This document shows, piece by piece, positions 7,073-14,005 of a stretch of DNA of 16,920 bases; position 1 is the first letter of the stretch; each line of letters starts with the position of its first letter. A program made the position numbers and the translations under genes. The notes beneath the pieces were generated by a model, which searched no databases, had not been told where the DNA came from, and saw nothing but the letters and a program-made list of their open reading frames with translations. The DNA is from an uncultured Collinsella sp. (GTDB taxonomy: Bacteria > Actinomycetota > Coriobacteriia > Coriobacteriales > Coriobacteriaceae), in contig CALJCO010000036.1 in assembly GCA_938023905.1 (NCBI GenBank), positions 1-16,920 of the forward strand, read 5' to 3'.

Positions 7073-7660
7073 CTACTCCTCGACGGAGTCGGCCTCGACG
7101 GCCTCAGCAGCGTCCACATCCTCGGCAAGTACACCGGCGGCAGCCTGAGCGGCAGCGACCTTTGCGGCCGCCTCGGCAGCCTGCGCCTCCTCGCGAGCGC
7201 GATCCTCGGCCAGCAGCTCTTGGTACAGGTCCTCGCCCGGCAGCTCCTCGCTGCGAGCGATCTTGCCCAGCACGCCGTTGACGAACGACGCGGACTGGTC
7301 AGTGCCATAGGCCTTGGCGAGCTCGACGGCCTCGTTGATCACGATGGCGTCCGAGACCTCCTCGTCGGTGAGGAAACGCATCTCATAGACGGCGATACGC
7401 AGCAGATTGCGGTCGGCGCCGGGCATGCGCATAAGATCCCAGTTCTTGGCGACGGCGCGCAGAGCGCAGTCGATGCGGTCGATATGCTCGTAAGCACCGC
7501 GGCACAGCTCCAGCGCATAGGGGTCGAGGGGACCCTTCGAGATCAGGAAATCGCCCTCGAGGACGCGCTCGAGCGGGCTGTCCGTGGCCTCGGCCTGGAA
7601 CAGCAGCTGCAGCGCCTGACTGCGGGCAAGCGTGCGCCCGCGATAAACCTTAAGGCTCAA
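7073..7660 (-). CDS. nusB: Transcription antitermination factor NusB
   Basis: A 195-residue NusB protein. With NusE (S10) it binds boxA RNA in rRNA leaders and prevents premature termination. The NusB fold covers about 1-140, with the N-terminal RTLARSQALQLLFQAE and the conserved IVINEAVELAKAYGTDQSASFVNGVLGKI near the end. The start is a TTG at 7660. AAGGAG stands 6 nt upstream, and no other start codon exists until about residue 78, which would remove half the fold. The tail of about 50 residues after the fold is almost only Ala, Glu, Asp and Val; typical NusB proteins end near 130-145. The ribosome site overlaps the end of the upstream asp23 gene. Confidence 0.95.
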   Translation of the reverse strand: MSLKVYRGRTLARSQALQLLFQAEATDSPLERVLEGDFLISKGPLDPYALELCRGAYEHIDRIDCALRAVAKNWDLMRMPGADRNLLRIAVYEMRFLTDEEVSDAIVINEAVELAKAYGTDQSASFVNGVLGKIARSEELPGEDLYQELLAEDRAREEAQAAEAAAKVAAAQAAAGVLAEDVDAAEAVEADSVEE

Positions 7661-7663
7661 AGG

Positions 7664-8026
7664 TTACTCCTTGGGGAAAACGAGGCCGTCGATGCAAACG
7701 TCAACGCGCTCGACCTCGACGCCCACCTGGGCATCGATGGCGGCAACCACGGCTGCGCGAACGGCCTCGGCGAGTTTCTTGAACGGATAGCCAAAGAACA
7801 CCACGACACGCACGGTGAGTGCGAGCTTGTCGCCGACGACCTCGGCCTCGACCGCCGGCTCGGAAGCCGGGGCCTTGGACGAGAGCATCATGGAGACAAG
7901 GTTGGTGGCAAGGTCCTTGACGCCAACGGAGGCGATGCCCTCGACATCCGACACGGCGCGCGAGACGATGGCGGTCAGAACATCGGGCGAAATGCCGATG
8001 CCGTCAATCTTGATTTCCTGGGGCAT
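7664..8026 (-). CDS. Asp23/Gls24 family protein (YqhY-like)
   Basis: A 120-residue protein of the Asp23/Gls24 family. Typical features are ISPDVLTAIVSRAVSDVEGIASV near the N-terminus and a C-terminal amphipathic helix and strand pattern ending ERVDVCIDGLVF. No signal peptide or membrane segment is present. Members next to nusB correspond to YqhY of Bacillus, which is linked to fatty-acid synthesis control; others are envelope stress proteins. Which role applies here cannot be told from the sequence. The start ATG has a strong GGAGG site. It sits between efp and nusB, 3 bases before the nusB start. Confidence 0.9.
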   Translation of the reverse strand: MPQEIKIDGIGISPDVLTAIVSRAVSDVEGIASVGVKDLATNLVSMMLSSKAPASEPAVEAEVVGDKLALTVRVVVFFGYPFKKLAEAVRAAVVAAIDAQVGVEVERVDVCIDGLVFPKE

Positions 8027-8050
8027 GAGTCCTCCTAGAAGAGTTGGTTG

Positions 8051-8614
8051 CTAGACGCGGGAGACGAACTTGCCGTCGCGGGTGTCAACCTTGATGACCT
8101 CGCCCTCGTTGAGGTACATGGGGACCTGGATGACAGCGCCGGTGTCGATCGTGGCCGGCTTGGTGGAACCCTGGACGGTGTCGCCCTTAAAGCCCGGGTC
8201 GGTCTGGACGATGGTGGTCTCGATGAACATCGGCGGGGTCACGCCCATGAGCTCATCGTCGGCGAAGAGCAGCTGGCAGATGTCGTTCTCGCGCAGCCAC
8301 TTGGAGTTCTCGCCCACCATGTCCTCGGGAACGGGAACCTGCTCATAGGACTCGTTGTCCATGAAGATGTAGTCGGTGCCATCGTTGTAGAGGTACTGGA
8401 ACTCACGGGTAGTGAGCATGACGCTCTCGAACTTGGTGCCGGCGTTGCAGGTGTTCTCGACGACGCGGCCGCTCTTGATGTCGCGGGTCTTGTAGCGCAC
8501 AAACGCGCCGCCCTTGCCCGGCTTGACATGCTGGAACTCGACGATGGTGTAGACCTTGTCCTTAATGCGGAGACCGAGGCCGTTCTTGAAGTCGGCGGTA
8601 GAAATGGTAGGCAT
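8051..8614 (-). CDS. efp: Translation elongation factor P
   Basis: A 187-residue EF-P, which binds between the P and E sites of the ribosome and relieves stalling at polyproline. All three OB-type domains are present, and the C-terminus has the TDPGFKGDTVQGSTKPATIDTGAVIQVP block and ends VDTRDGKFVSRV. The functional loop is VKPGKGGAF with K34 at the tip. The start at 8614 (MPTISTADFKNG) was chosen because it matches EF-P N-termini and has an AAAGG site; the frame extends 11 codons further without support. It is the first gene of the efp-to-recN operon and follows a good -10 promoter element. The Mycobacterium loop reads PGKGP as I recall it; here the last Pro is Gly. Confidence 0.96.
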   Translation of the reverse strand: MPTISTADFKNGLGLRIKDKVYTIVEFQHVKPGKGGAFVRYKTRDIKSGRVVENTCNAGTKFESVMLTTREFQYLYNDGTDYIFMDNESYEQVPVPEDMVGENSKWLRENDICQLLFADDELMGVTPPMFIETTIVQTDPGFKGDTVQGSTKPATIDTGAVIQVPMYLNEGEVIKVDTRDGKFVSRV

Positions 8615-8671
8615 AGCGACCTTTCTTGTTATGGGCAGAACGCACAAGCGTCCAAATTACATACGACCAAA

Positions 8672-8700
8672 ATTATACACTTGCAGACGGCGCCTGCAGC
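8672..8700 (-). promoter_or_regulatory. Promoter of the efp operon with overlapping near-palindrome
   Basis: A perfect TATAAT -10 box lies on the minus strand at 8672-8677, giving a leader of about 50 nt before efp. The -35 region is poor and is occupied by a 17-bp near-palindrome at 8682-8698 (TGCAG...TGCA with one mismatched pair beside the central base). A regulator could bind there. The promoter lies downstream of the peptidase terminator, so the efp operon has its own start. Confidence 0.5.
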
Positions 8701-8708
8701 GAGCGCAT

Positions 8709-8751
8709 AAAAAGAGAACGCGGGGCGTCCGAATCGATCCGGACGCCCCGC
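8709..8751 (-). terminator. Rho-independent terminator of the Xaa-Pro peptidase gene
   Basis: A perfect 12-bp GC-rich stem pairs 8720-8731 with 8740-8751 around an 8-nt loop. On the minus strand it is followed by GTTCTC and then five U. It lies 21 bases past the peptidase stop codon and separates it from the efp promoter. Confidence 0.85.
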
Positions 8752-8772
8752 CCCAAAATCTATCGAAATGAG

Positions 8773-9903
8773 CTAGCAATCGATGACGTGGAGGTCATGC
8801 GGCGTCTTGGTGAAGGGCTCGTAGCCGTTCTCGGTGACCACGCCGTAGTCCTCCAGGCGCACGCCGCCCACGCCGGGCAGGTAGACGCCGGGCTCCATGG
8901 TGATAACCGAGCCAACCTCGATGATATTCTTGCTGCGGTTGAAGTTGGGCAGCTCGTGGATGTCAATGCCCACGCCGTGGCCCAGACCATGGTTGTAGTA
9001 ATCGCCATAGCCGGCATCGCCAATGATCTTCTTGGAAAGCTTGAAAATGTCGTTGCCCTCGACGCCCGGATGGATAGCGGCGACGCACTCCTCGTGGGTG
9101 CGGCGTACGAGCGCGTACAAGTCGAGCTGCTCCTGGGTGGGCTCGCCCATCACGACGGTGCGCGTCATGTCGGAACGATAATCGCAGTAGCCCGCGCCGT
9201 AATCCATGAGGACGAAGTCGCCCTTCTCGATCACGCGATCACTGGGGACGGCATGCGGGTTGGCGGTATTGGGGCCGCTCGCCACGATAGAGCCGAAGGC
9301 CAAGCTGTCGGCGCCGTTGGCGAACATAAAGTTCTCGAGCTCGTTGCGAACCTGCTTCTCGGTCATACCGGGCTTAATAAAGCCGAGCATATGCTGGAAG
9401 GCGGCGTCGGTGATCGACTGCGCATGGCGCATGAGCTCGATCTCCTCGGCATCCTTGATGGCGCGCATCTTGCGAATGTCGTCATGCATCAGCGGCAGCA
9501 TGCAGGCGACGGAACGATCCTCCAGACCACGCTGAATACCCTGGTAGAAGTTGATCTGCATGTCGTCCTCGACAGCGCAGACGCGGCACTTGTTGGCCGC
9601 GATCTTGCCGGCGACCCAACCGGGGATGGTGCCCTCGTCCATGTCGTAGACCCAGGGGCTGCCGGCGGGCGTGTTCTCCTCAAAGCTGTTGAGGTAGCGC
9701 GAGTCGGTATGGAACAGGCACTGGTCAGCCGTAATAAACGCCGCGTGCGGGAACTCGAAGGTATAGTCGAAGACGCCCTTCACGCCCGTAAGCCAACGAA
9801 GATTGGCCTCGTCGCGCACGACGATAGCGTCGTAGCCGCGCTCAGTCATCAGGGCACGGACACGCTCGATACGACCGGCAGGACCGGCAGCAAACTCAGA
9901 CAT
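8773..9903 (-). CDS. M24 family Xaa-Pro peptidase
   Basis: A 376-residue cytoplasmic metallopeptidase that cleaves next to proline, either at the N-terminus (aminopeptidase P) or in Xaa-Pro dipeptides (prolidase). The N-terminal creatinase-like domain is at about 10-140 and the pita-bread M24 domain at about 150-370. All five metal ligands are visible: D234, D245, H309 (GLGHGVG), E337 (MEPGVY) and E351 (RLEDYG). The start at 9903 was chosen for an AGAAAGGA site 5 nt upstream; the frame extends 42 codons further with non-family sequence. The same family lies between aroB and efp in actinobacteria (pepQ in Mycobacterium), so position is conserved. It may pair functionally with EF-P only by gene-order tradition. 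Confidence 0.93.
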   Translation of the reverse strand: MSEFAAGPAGRIERVRALMTERGYDAIVVRDEANLRWLTGVKGVFDYTFEFPHAAFITADQCLFHTDSRYLNSFEENTPAGSPWVYDMDEGTIPGWVAGKIAANKCRVCAVEDDMQINFYQGIQRGLEDRSVACMLPLMHDDIRKMRAIKDAEEIELMRHAQSITDAAFQHMLGFIKPGMTEKQVRNELENFMFANGADSLAFGSIVASGPNTANPHAVPSDRVIEKGDFVLMDYGAGYCDYRSDMTRTVVMGEPTQEQLDLYALVRRTHEECVAAIHPGVEGNDIFKLSKKIIGDAGYGDYYNHGLGHGVGIDIHELPNFNRSKNIIEVGSVITMEPGVYLPGVGGVRLEDYGVVTENGYEPFTKTPHDLHVIDC

Positions 9904-9935
9904 GCAGATTCCTTTCTTATTGTCCTCATAAAAGC

Positions 9936-9998
9936 GGGACGGGCCTCGATCGAAAGATGGAATCGCATGCGATCCGCAACCGATTGAAAACCCGCCCC
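9936..9998 (-). terminator. Long hairpin between the aroB-like gene and the peptidase gene
   Basis: GGGGCGGG (minus strand, 9998-9991) can pair with CCCGTCCC (9943-9936) through eight pairs including one G-U. The interior holds a perfect 12-bp palindrome, ATCGCATGCGAT at 9962-9973. On the minus strand the outer stem is followed by GCTTTTAT, a short U run. It probably acts as an imperfect terminator or attenuator after the aroB-like gene. The large interior makes this less certain than the other terminators. No clear peptidase promoter was found. Confidence 0.45.
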
Positions 9999-10035
9999 TC
10001 AACATGATACGAAAGACGATGGATGTCAATAAATC

Positions 10036-11145
10036 TTAGAGAAGTTCTTTGCGAGAAGCCAAGTAGGCGTGAGCATGGCGCTCAAGAACCTCGTCCTCAA
10101 CGCTCGTTAGACGAATGGCGCCAAGTGCCGCGGGCAGCGGCAACATGCTGCGGTTCGAGCGGACAAACTGCTGCCTGCGGAACTCCTCGATATATGCGGC
10201 AGGCTCCAGATCGAAGGCAAGCTCCTCGATACCAAAGTCCTCCAGACAGTCATCGACCTCAAAGACGTAATCGATATCGAAGTCGCAGGCATCATGTGCT
10301 AGGCGTGCCTCAAAGCGCATGCCCTCGGACAACAGCTGGTAGGCAGGGACCTGCGAAGCGGCATCGCCCAAACAAACGCGCAGGGTACGCTCCCCCGTCT
10401 TGCCAAAATCGAGCGCATGACGGGCGCTCGGGTTCGTGGCCATCAGTACGTCCTTGCGGGCAGTCTGAGACCACTGAACGGCATTGACGAGCGCGACCTC
10501 CTCGCCTGCGAGAATCTCGGGAACGGTCTCGGTAAACTGATTCCAGCGGGACTTACTACTCGAAAGCATGGTGCCAACAAGTACCGCATAGCCGAGCTTG
10601 AGGTCCTCGGGGGCCGCCTCGCGAACAAGGTCGAGGTCACACACGACCAAGCCCGGCTCGGGACGGAACGCGATAGCGGGAAGCGCATTCGCCGACGAGG
10701 CGACAAGCGGCTTCATGGTCGTCGCGACCGTGAGCATGGCATCGAACGTCGTCGGCAGCAAGGCGCACTCGGTGCGACCGCACCACTGATTGGCACACCA
10801 GCAAACGACCGAGCAGGTCGCTGTGTCGCCGACAGCGACAACGAGATCGTCGCAGGTAATGCCGTTAGCCGACAGGGCGCCAAAGACGGTATCGGCATCA
10901 GCCAGCGTAGCACCGGCAGGTGAAACCTCGAGGACGAGCATCGACACGACAAAACCGGCGTCGACCAGCGCATGCTCGACAACCTCGCCAAAACGCTCGG
11001 ATGTAGCGTCGTTCCAAACCACCATCGCGCGCTTAGGCTTGCCCACAGCCGAGGCAAACATGCGCGGCAGCTCCTCGAACGCGCCCAATCCGACGCGGAC
11101 ATCGACGCTGCGGTTTTGGAAATTGATAAGTTGACGGCGAATCAT
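10036..11145 (-). CDS. aroB: AroB (3-dehydroquinate synthase) family protein lacking catalytic residues
   Basis: A 369-residue protein of the dehydroquinate synthase fold by similarity of several blocks: VAVGD (about 103-107), LLPTT (129-133), AFRPEP then CDLDLV (159-174), and LDFGKT (245-250). True AroB converts DAHP to 3-dehydroquinate using NAD and a divalent metal bound by Glu, His and His. By hand alignment these three positions are V188, K249 and A268, and the NAD-binding GGGVVGD motif is replaced by VGDTATC. The protein is full length with no stop or frameshift, so it is a diverged protein rather than an obvious pseudogene. The ATG at 11145 overlaps the aroK stop (ATGA). Catalysis of the normal reaction looks unlikely. 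A structural or regulatory partner of AroK, or a new activity, are open possibilities. Confidence 0.8.
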   Translation of the reverse strand: MIRRQLINFQNRSVDVRVGLGAFEELPRMFASAVGKPKRAMVVWNDATSERFGEVVEHALVDAGFVVSMLVLEVSPAGATLADADTVFGALSANGITCDDLVVAVGDTATCSVVCWCANQWCGRTECALLPTTFDAMLTVATTMKPLVASSANALPAIAFRPEPGLVVCDLDLVREAAPEDLKLGYAVLVGTMLSSSKSRWNQFTETVPEILAGEEVALVNAVQWSQTARKDVLMATNPSARHALDFGKTGERTLRVCLGDAASQVPAYQLLSEGMRFEARLAHDACDFDIDYVFEVDDCLEDFGIEELAFDLEPAAYIEEFRRQQFVRSNRSMLPLPAALGAIRLTSVEDEVLERHAHAYLASRKELL

Positions 11146-11675
11146 AGCAGTCCACGCTCCAAAAGCATCTCGGCACAAAGGTAGGAAACGTCCTCGAAGG
11201 ACTTGTTGCGAATAGCAAGGGTAATATCGGCGGCTTGGCGATACAGCGGACGGCGATGCTCAAACAGGCGCGCAGCGTGCTCGGGCGAGCGGAAATCGGG
11301 CCGGGTATCGGAGCGGCGAATCTGGCGCAACGAGTCCTCAAAGTCACCTTCGAGGTACACACAGGTACCCATCTCGTGCATCAGCTCAATGTTCACCGGC
11401 GTCTCGACGATGCCACCCCCGCACGATACCAGCAGGCTGCGCTCGCTTTGAAGCGAACGGAGTGCCGAGGTCTCGAGCTCGCGAAAACGATCCTCGCCCT
11501 CGGTCTCAAATATCTCGGTCACCGACTTGCCGCATCGACGCACAACCAAACGATCGGTATCGATGAATCGACGCTTGAACATAGTGCCCACGTTGCGCGC
11601 AAGCGTCGACTTGCCCGCGCCCAAAAATCCGATAAAGAAGATATGGTCGCAGCCGTGTTTGATATGCTGAGACAT
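11142..11675 (-). CDS. aroK: Shikimate kinase
   Basis: A 177-residue P-loop kinase that phosphorylates shikimate at the 3-OH. Walker A is GFLGAGKST at 16-24. The shikimate-binding set is complete by eye: D39 and D41 (FIDTD), R65 (RFRELE), GGG at 86-88, R125 (TRPDF) and R142 (HRRPLY). The usual RPL after the lid arginine is RPD here. It begins 8 bases after the yqeG stop and overlaps the aroB-like gene by 4 bases, so the two should be made together. No aroE, aroC, aroD or aroA is nearby. Whether its natural substrate is still shikimate depends on whether the rest of the pathway exists elsewhere. Confidence 0.92.
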   Translation of the reverse strand: MSQHIKHGCDHIFFIGFLGAGKSTLARNVGTMFKRRFIDTDRLVVRRCGKSVTEIFETEGEDRFRELETSALRSLQSERSLLVSCGGGIVETPVNIELMHEMGTCVYLEGDFEDSLRQIRRSDTRPDFRSPEHAARLFEHRRPLYRQAADITLAIRNKSFEDVSYLCAEMLLERGLL

Positions 11676-11683
11676 GGCGAAAC

Positions 11684-12181
11684 CTATTCCTCGCAGGGAA
11701 GGTCGCGCAGGGCCCGGCGCTCAAAGATACGGAAGATCTGCGTGTACCACAGGTCCTGGGTTGCCTGCGGCTTGACCAGAATAGTGTCAACGCCGGCAAA
11801 GTTACCGCTCCACACGTCCGTATAAAGCTGGTCACCGATCAGCACGGCCTCGTCGGCCGTGGCGCCCAGACGCTTAAGACCCGCCTTCAGGGCAAACGGG
11901 GCGGGCTTCATGGCGTGGCTGATGGCCTCGAGCCCCAGCTCGCGTGCCGATGCCATGACCTGGTCGCGATGCCAGTTATTGGACACCATACACAGCTTAA
12001 AGCCCTTGGCATGGGCGGCCTCGAGCCAAGCGGAAACCGCAGCGGGGACCTGCTCGGTATCGCGCGGAACCAGGGTGTTATCGCGGTCGAGTAGAATGGC
12101 GCGCTTGCCGTCGGCCCAGAGGGTATCGAGGTCGATGCGGTCGACTGAGGCAACATATCGTTTGGGGCTAAAAATCCTCAT
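11684..12181 (-). CDS. yqeG: YqeG family HAD IIIA-type phosphatase
   Basis: A 165-residue haloacid-dehalogenase superfamily phosphatase of the YqeG group, relatives of mitochondrial PGP phosphatase GEP4. Motif I is LLDRDNTLV with D32 and D34, motif II has S67 (MVSNN), motif III has K92 (MKPAPF), and motif IV is IGDQLYTD at 115-122. No membrane segment is seen. The start at 12181 (MRIFSPKRYV) was chosen over a TTG 12 bases earlier because a GGA lies upstream and the family begins this way. It starts 2 bases after the mltG stop. Phosphatidylglycerophosphate as substrate is a family-based guess. Confidence 0.88.
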   Translation of the reverse strand: MRIFSPKRYVASVDRIDLDTLWADGKRAILLDRDNTLVPRDTEQVPAAVSAWLEAAHAKGFKLCMVSNNWHRDQVMASARELGLEAISHAMKPAPFALKAGLKRLGATADEAVLIGDQLYTDVWSGNFAGVDTILVKPQATQDLWYTQIFRIFERRALRDLPCEE

Positions 12182-12183
12182 GA

Positions 12184-13575
12184 TCAATTCCAAGACTGTT
12201 GGTGCTCTTCGTAGGTCTTCGAGAAATACTCCTCGTCCTGTGTAATGTAGAAATACAGGTCATCAGAGTCGGTCGGTTCAAGGGTAGCCTTGAGCGCCTC
12301 GAGCGACGGAGAGCAGATGGGCGTGGGCGGCAGGCCTTCATGCTTATAGGTGTTATACGGACTATCGCTCTGCAGGTCGTCGGCGGTAACCTCGCCGCCG
12401 GTGACATACATCATGGTCGCATCGCTATTGAGGTAACGCAGGCCATCGAGCTTGCCCGCCAGACGGTTATAGAAAACCGAAGCCACATGCGCGCGCTGAT
12501 CGGCGTTGAGGCCCTCGCGCTCGACGATCGAGGCAAGGTTAACGATGTCGTAATCGGACATCTCCACGCCATAGCGCTCCTTGATCTTGGCCTCGCAGCT
12601 GGCAAAGTCAAGCGACTTATACTCGGCGTTGAACTGGTCAAGCATGGCGCGAATCACATCATCGGCAGACGGGTCCTGACCCAACGAATAGGTCTTGGGG
12701 AATAGGAAGCCCTCGAGTGAATCGTTTGCAGCGCCCTCAAGGAAGCTATAGTCCTTCACATAGTTGGAGGCTTTTGCCTGATTGAGGAAGTCTTCCTTGG
12801 AGATGCTGTCGTATGCCGCGGCCACGCGATCGGCGACCTGGTCGACCGTTAGGCCCTCAGGGATAGTCAGCGCATCGGAGCCCGCATTGGGGCCTTCCAT
12901 GAGCTGCTGAACAACCTTGGTCGCGTCCATGAGCGTGGTAAACGAGTAGGCGCCAGGCTTAAGCGACATATCGGCATTGAGCTTTTTGACCGCCGCGTAA
13001 TAATCCTTGGGGTCTTCGACGATATGGTTCTCGGAGAGAATCGAAGCGATCGTATCGCCCGAAGCTCCCTCGGGAATCGTGACGGTAACTTGCTGGCCAG
13101 CGGTGACGCCTGTCTCCTCCCCGCCAAACAGGCCCTTGACGGCCGGAACGACAAAGAAGGCAATGGCAGCAAGAGCAAGTACGGCAACAACAACGCCGAT
13201 AATCATGGGCACCGGCGAGCTCTTCTTTTGGGTACCGCGACGAGCATGCGTGTTATAGCTCGAGCGCGTAGCCGGAGCTACGCCATGTGAGCCGTGAGCA
13301 TGATGTGTACGCGTATGCGATTGAGGCGCCTGCGCACGCTGCGTGGGCGCCTGCTGCTTAAAGCGGGTACCGCTTGCGGGCCGGGCTGCGCGGGCAGCGG
13401 GCTGTTGGGCAGGACGCTGAGCAGATTGTGCTGCACGAGAGGAGGGCTGTGCGGGACGAGCAGCAGGCCGAGCCGCACGCTGCGTCGGTTGCATCGGACG
13501 CTGGCCGGAAGATACAGGGCGCGGCGTAGGCTGCCCCTGGCGATTCGGCTGGCGCGGATCGGAAGCGCTAGGCAT
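12184..13575 (-). CDS. mltG: Endolytic murein transglycosylase MltG (YceG-like)
   Basis: A 463-residue membrane-anchored enzyme that cuts nascent peptidoglycan strands and helps set glycan length. Residues 1-120 form a low-complexity tail rich in Pro, Ala, Gln and Arg, presumably cytoplasmic. A single transmembrane helix follows at about 123-145, then the extracellular YceG domain. The catalytic glutamate is E352 in LASIVEREG, and the ASVFYNRL block follows. A strong GGAGG precedes the ATG. The first 8 bases overlap the end of ruvX, and the gene ends 2 bases before yqeG. Most family members have a much shorter cytoplasmic segment; the tail may bind partners or nucleic acid, but this is inference. 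Confidence 0.93.
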   Translation of the reverse strand: MPSASDPRQPNRQGQPTPRPVSSGQRPMQPTQRAARPAARPAQPSSRAAQSAQRPAQQPAARAARPASGTRFKQQAPTQRAQAPQSHTRTHHAHGSHGVAPATRSSYNTHARRGTQKKSSPVPMIIGVVVAVLALAAIAFFVVPAVKGLFGGEETGVTAGQQVTVTIPEGASGDTIASILSENHIVEDPKDYYAAVKKLNADMSLKPGAYSFTTLMDATKVVQQLMEGPNAGSDALTIPEGLTVDQVADRVAAAYDSISKEDFLNQAKASNYVKDYSFLEGAANDSLEGFLFPKTYSLGQDPSADDVIRAMLDQFNAEYKSLDFASCEAKIKERYGVEMSDYDIVNLASIVEREGLNADQRAHVASVFYNRLAGKLDGLRYLNSDATMMYVTGGEVTADDLQSDSPYNTYKHEGLPPTPICSPSLEALKATLEPTDSDDLYFYITQDEEYFSKTYEEHQQSWN

Positions 13576-13996
13576 GCGAAACCTCCTCGTTTTTACGATC
13601 GAGCCATGTCTGCAAGAACAGGCTGGCGGCGATCATGTCAATCTTGCCCCTCATCTGCTTTTCGTTGAGCCCCTGCTCTCGCAGAATGCGCTTGGCCTCC
13701 TGCGAGGACAGACGCTCGTCCTCAAACTCCAGCGGAAGTTCGAGCTCGTCGGCGATCTTTTGGGCCACGGCGGCGACGCGCTCGGCCTGGGGGCCGGGCT
13801 CACCGGCCATGGTCAAGGGACGTCCGCTTACCAGAATATCGGGCTCATAGTCCTCGACCAGGTAGCGAAACGTCTTGGCCATGCCAGTGACCTCGGCAGC
13901 CGGGAGCACCTTGACGGGCATTGCCATCTTGCCATCACGGCTCGAGACGGCAATGCCAATCCGGGTCTCCCCTATGTCCAGCGCGAGCGCGACCAC
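13568..13996 (-). CDS. ruvX: Putative Holliday junction resolvase RuvX (YqgF family)
   Basis: A 142-residue RNase H-fold nuclease. YqgF proteins act in 16S rRNA 5'-end maturation and in Holliday junction resolution; the split between these roles varies by species. The acidic catalytic set is visible: D7 in ALDIGETRIGIA, E92/E94 in FEDERLSS and D120 in KIDMIAASLFLQ. VSGRPLTMAGEPG is also typical. The start is a GTG at 13996, nine bases after the alaS stop, with only a weak ribosome site. It overlaps mltG by 8 bases. The alaS-ruvX-mltG order is conserved in actinobacteria. Confidence 0.93.
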   Translation of the reverse strand: MVALALDIGETRIGIAVSSRDGKMAMPVKVLPAAEVTGMAKTFRYLVEDYEPDILVSGRPLTMAGEPGPQAERVAAVAQKIADELELPLEFEDERLSSQEAKRILREQGLNEKQMRGKIDMIAASLFLQTWLDRKNEEVSHA

Positions 13997-14005
13997 AGCG
14001 ACTAC

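Noticed and set aside
10036..11145. Calling the aroB-like gene a pseudogene
   Set aside because: The frame is intact over the normal family length, is translationally coupled to aroK, and keeps normal codon use. Loss of catalytic residues alone does not make it a pseudogene.
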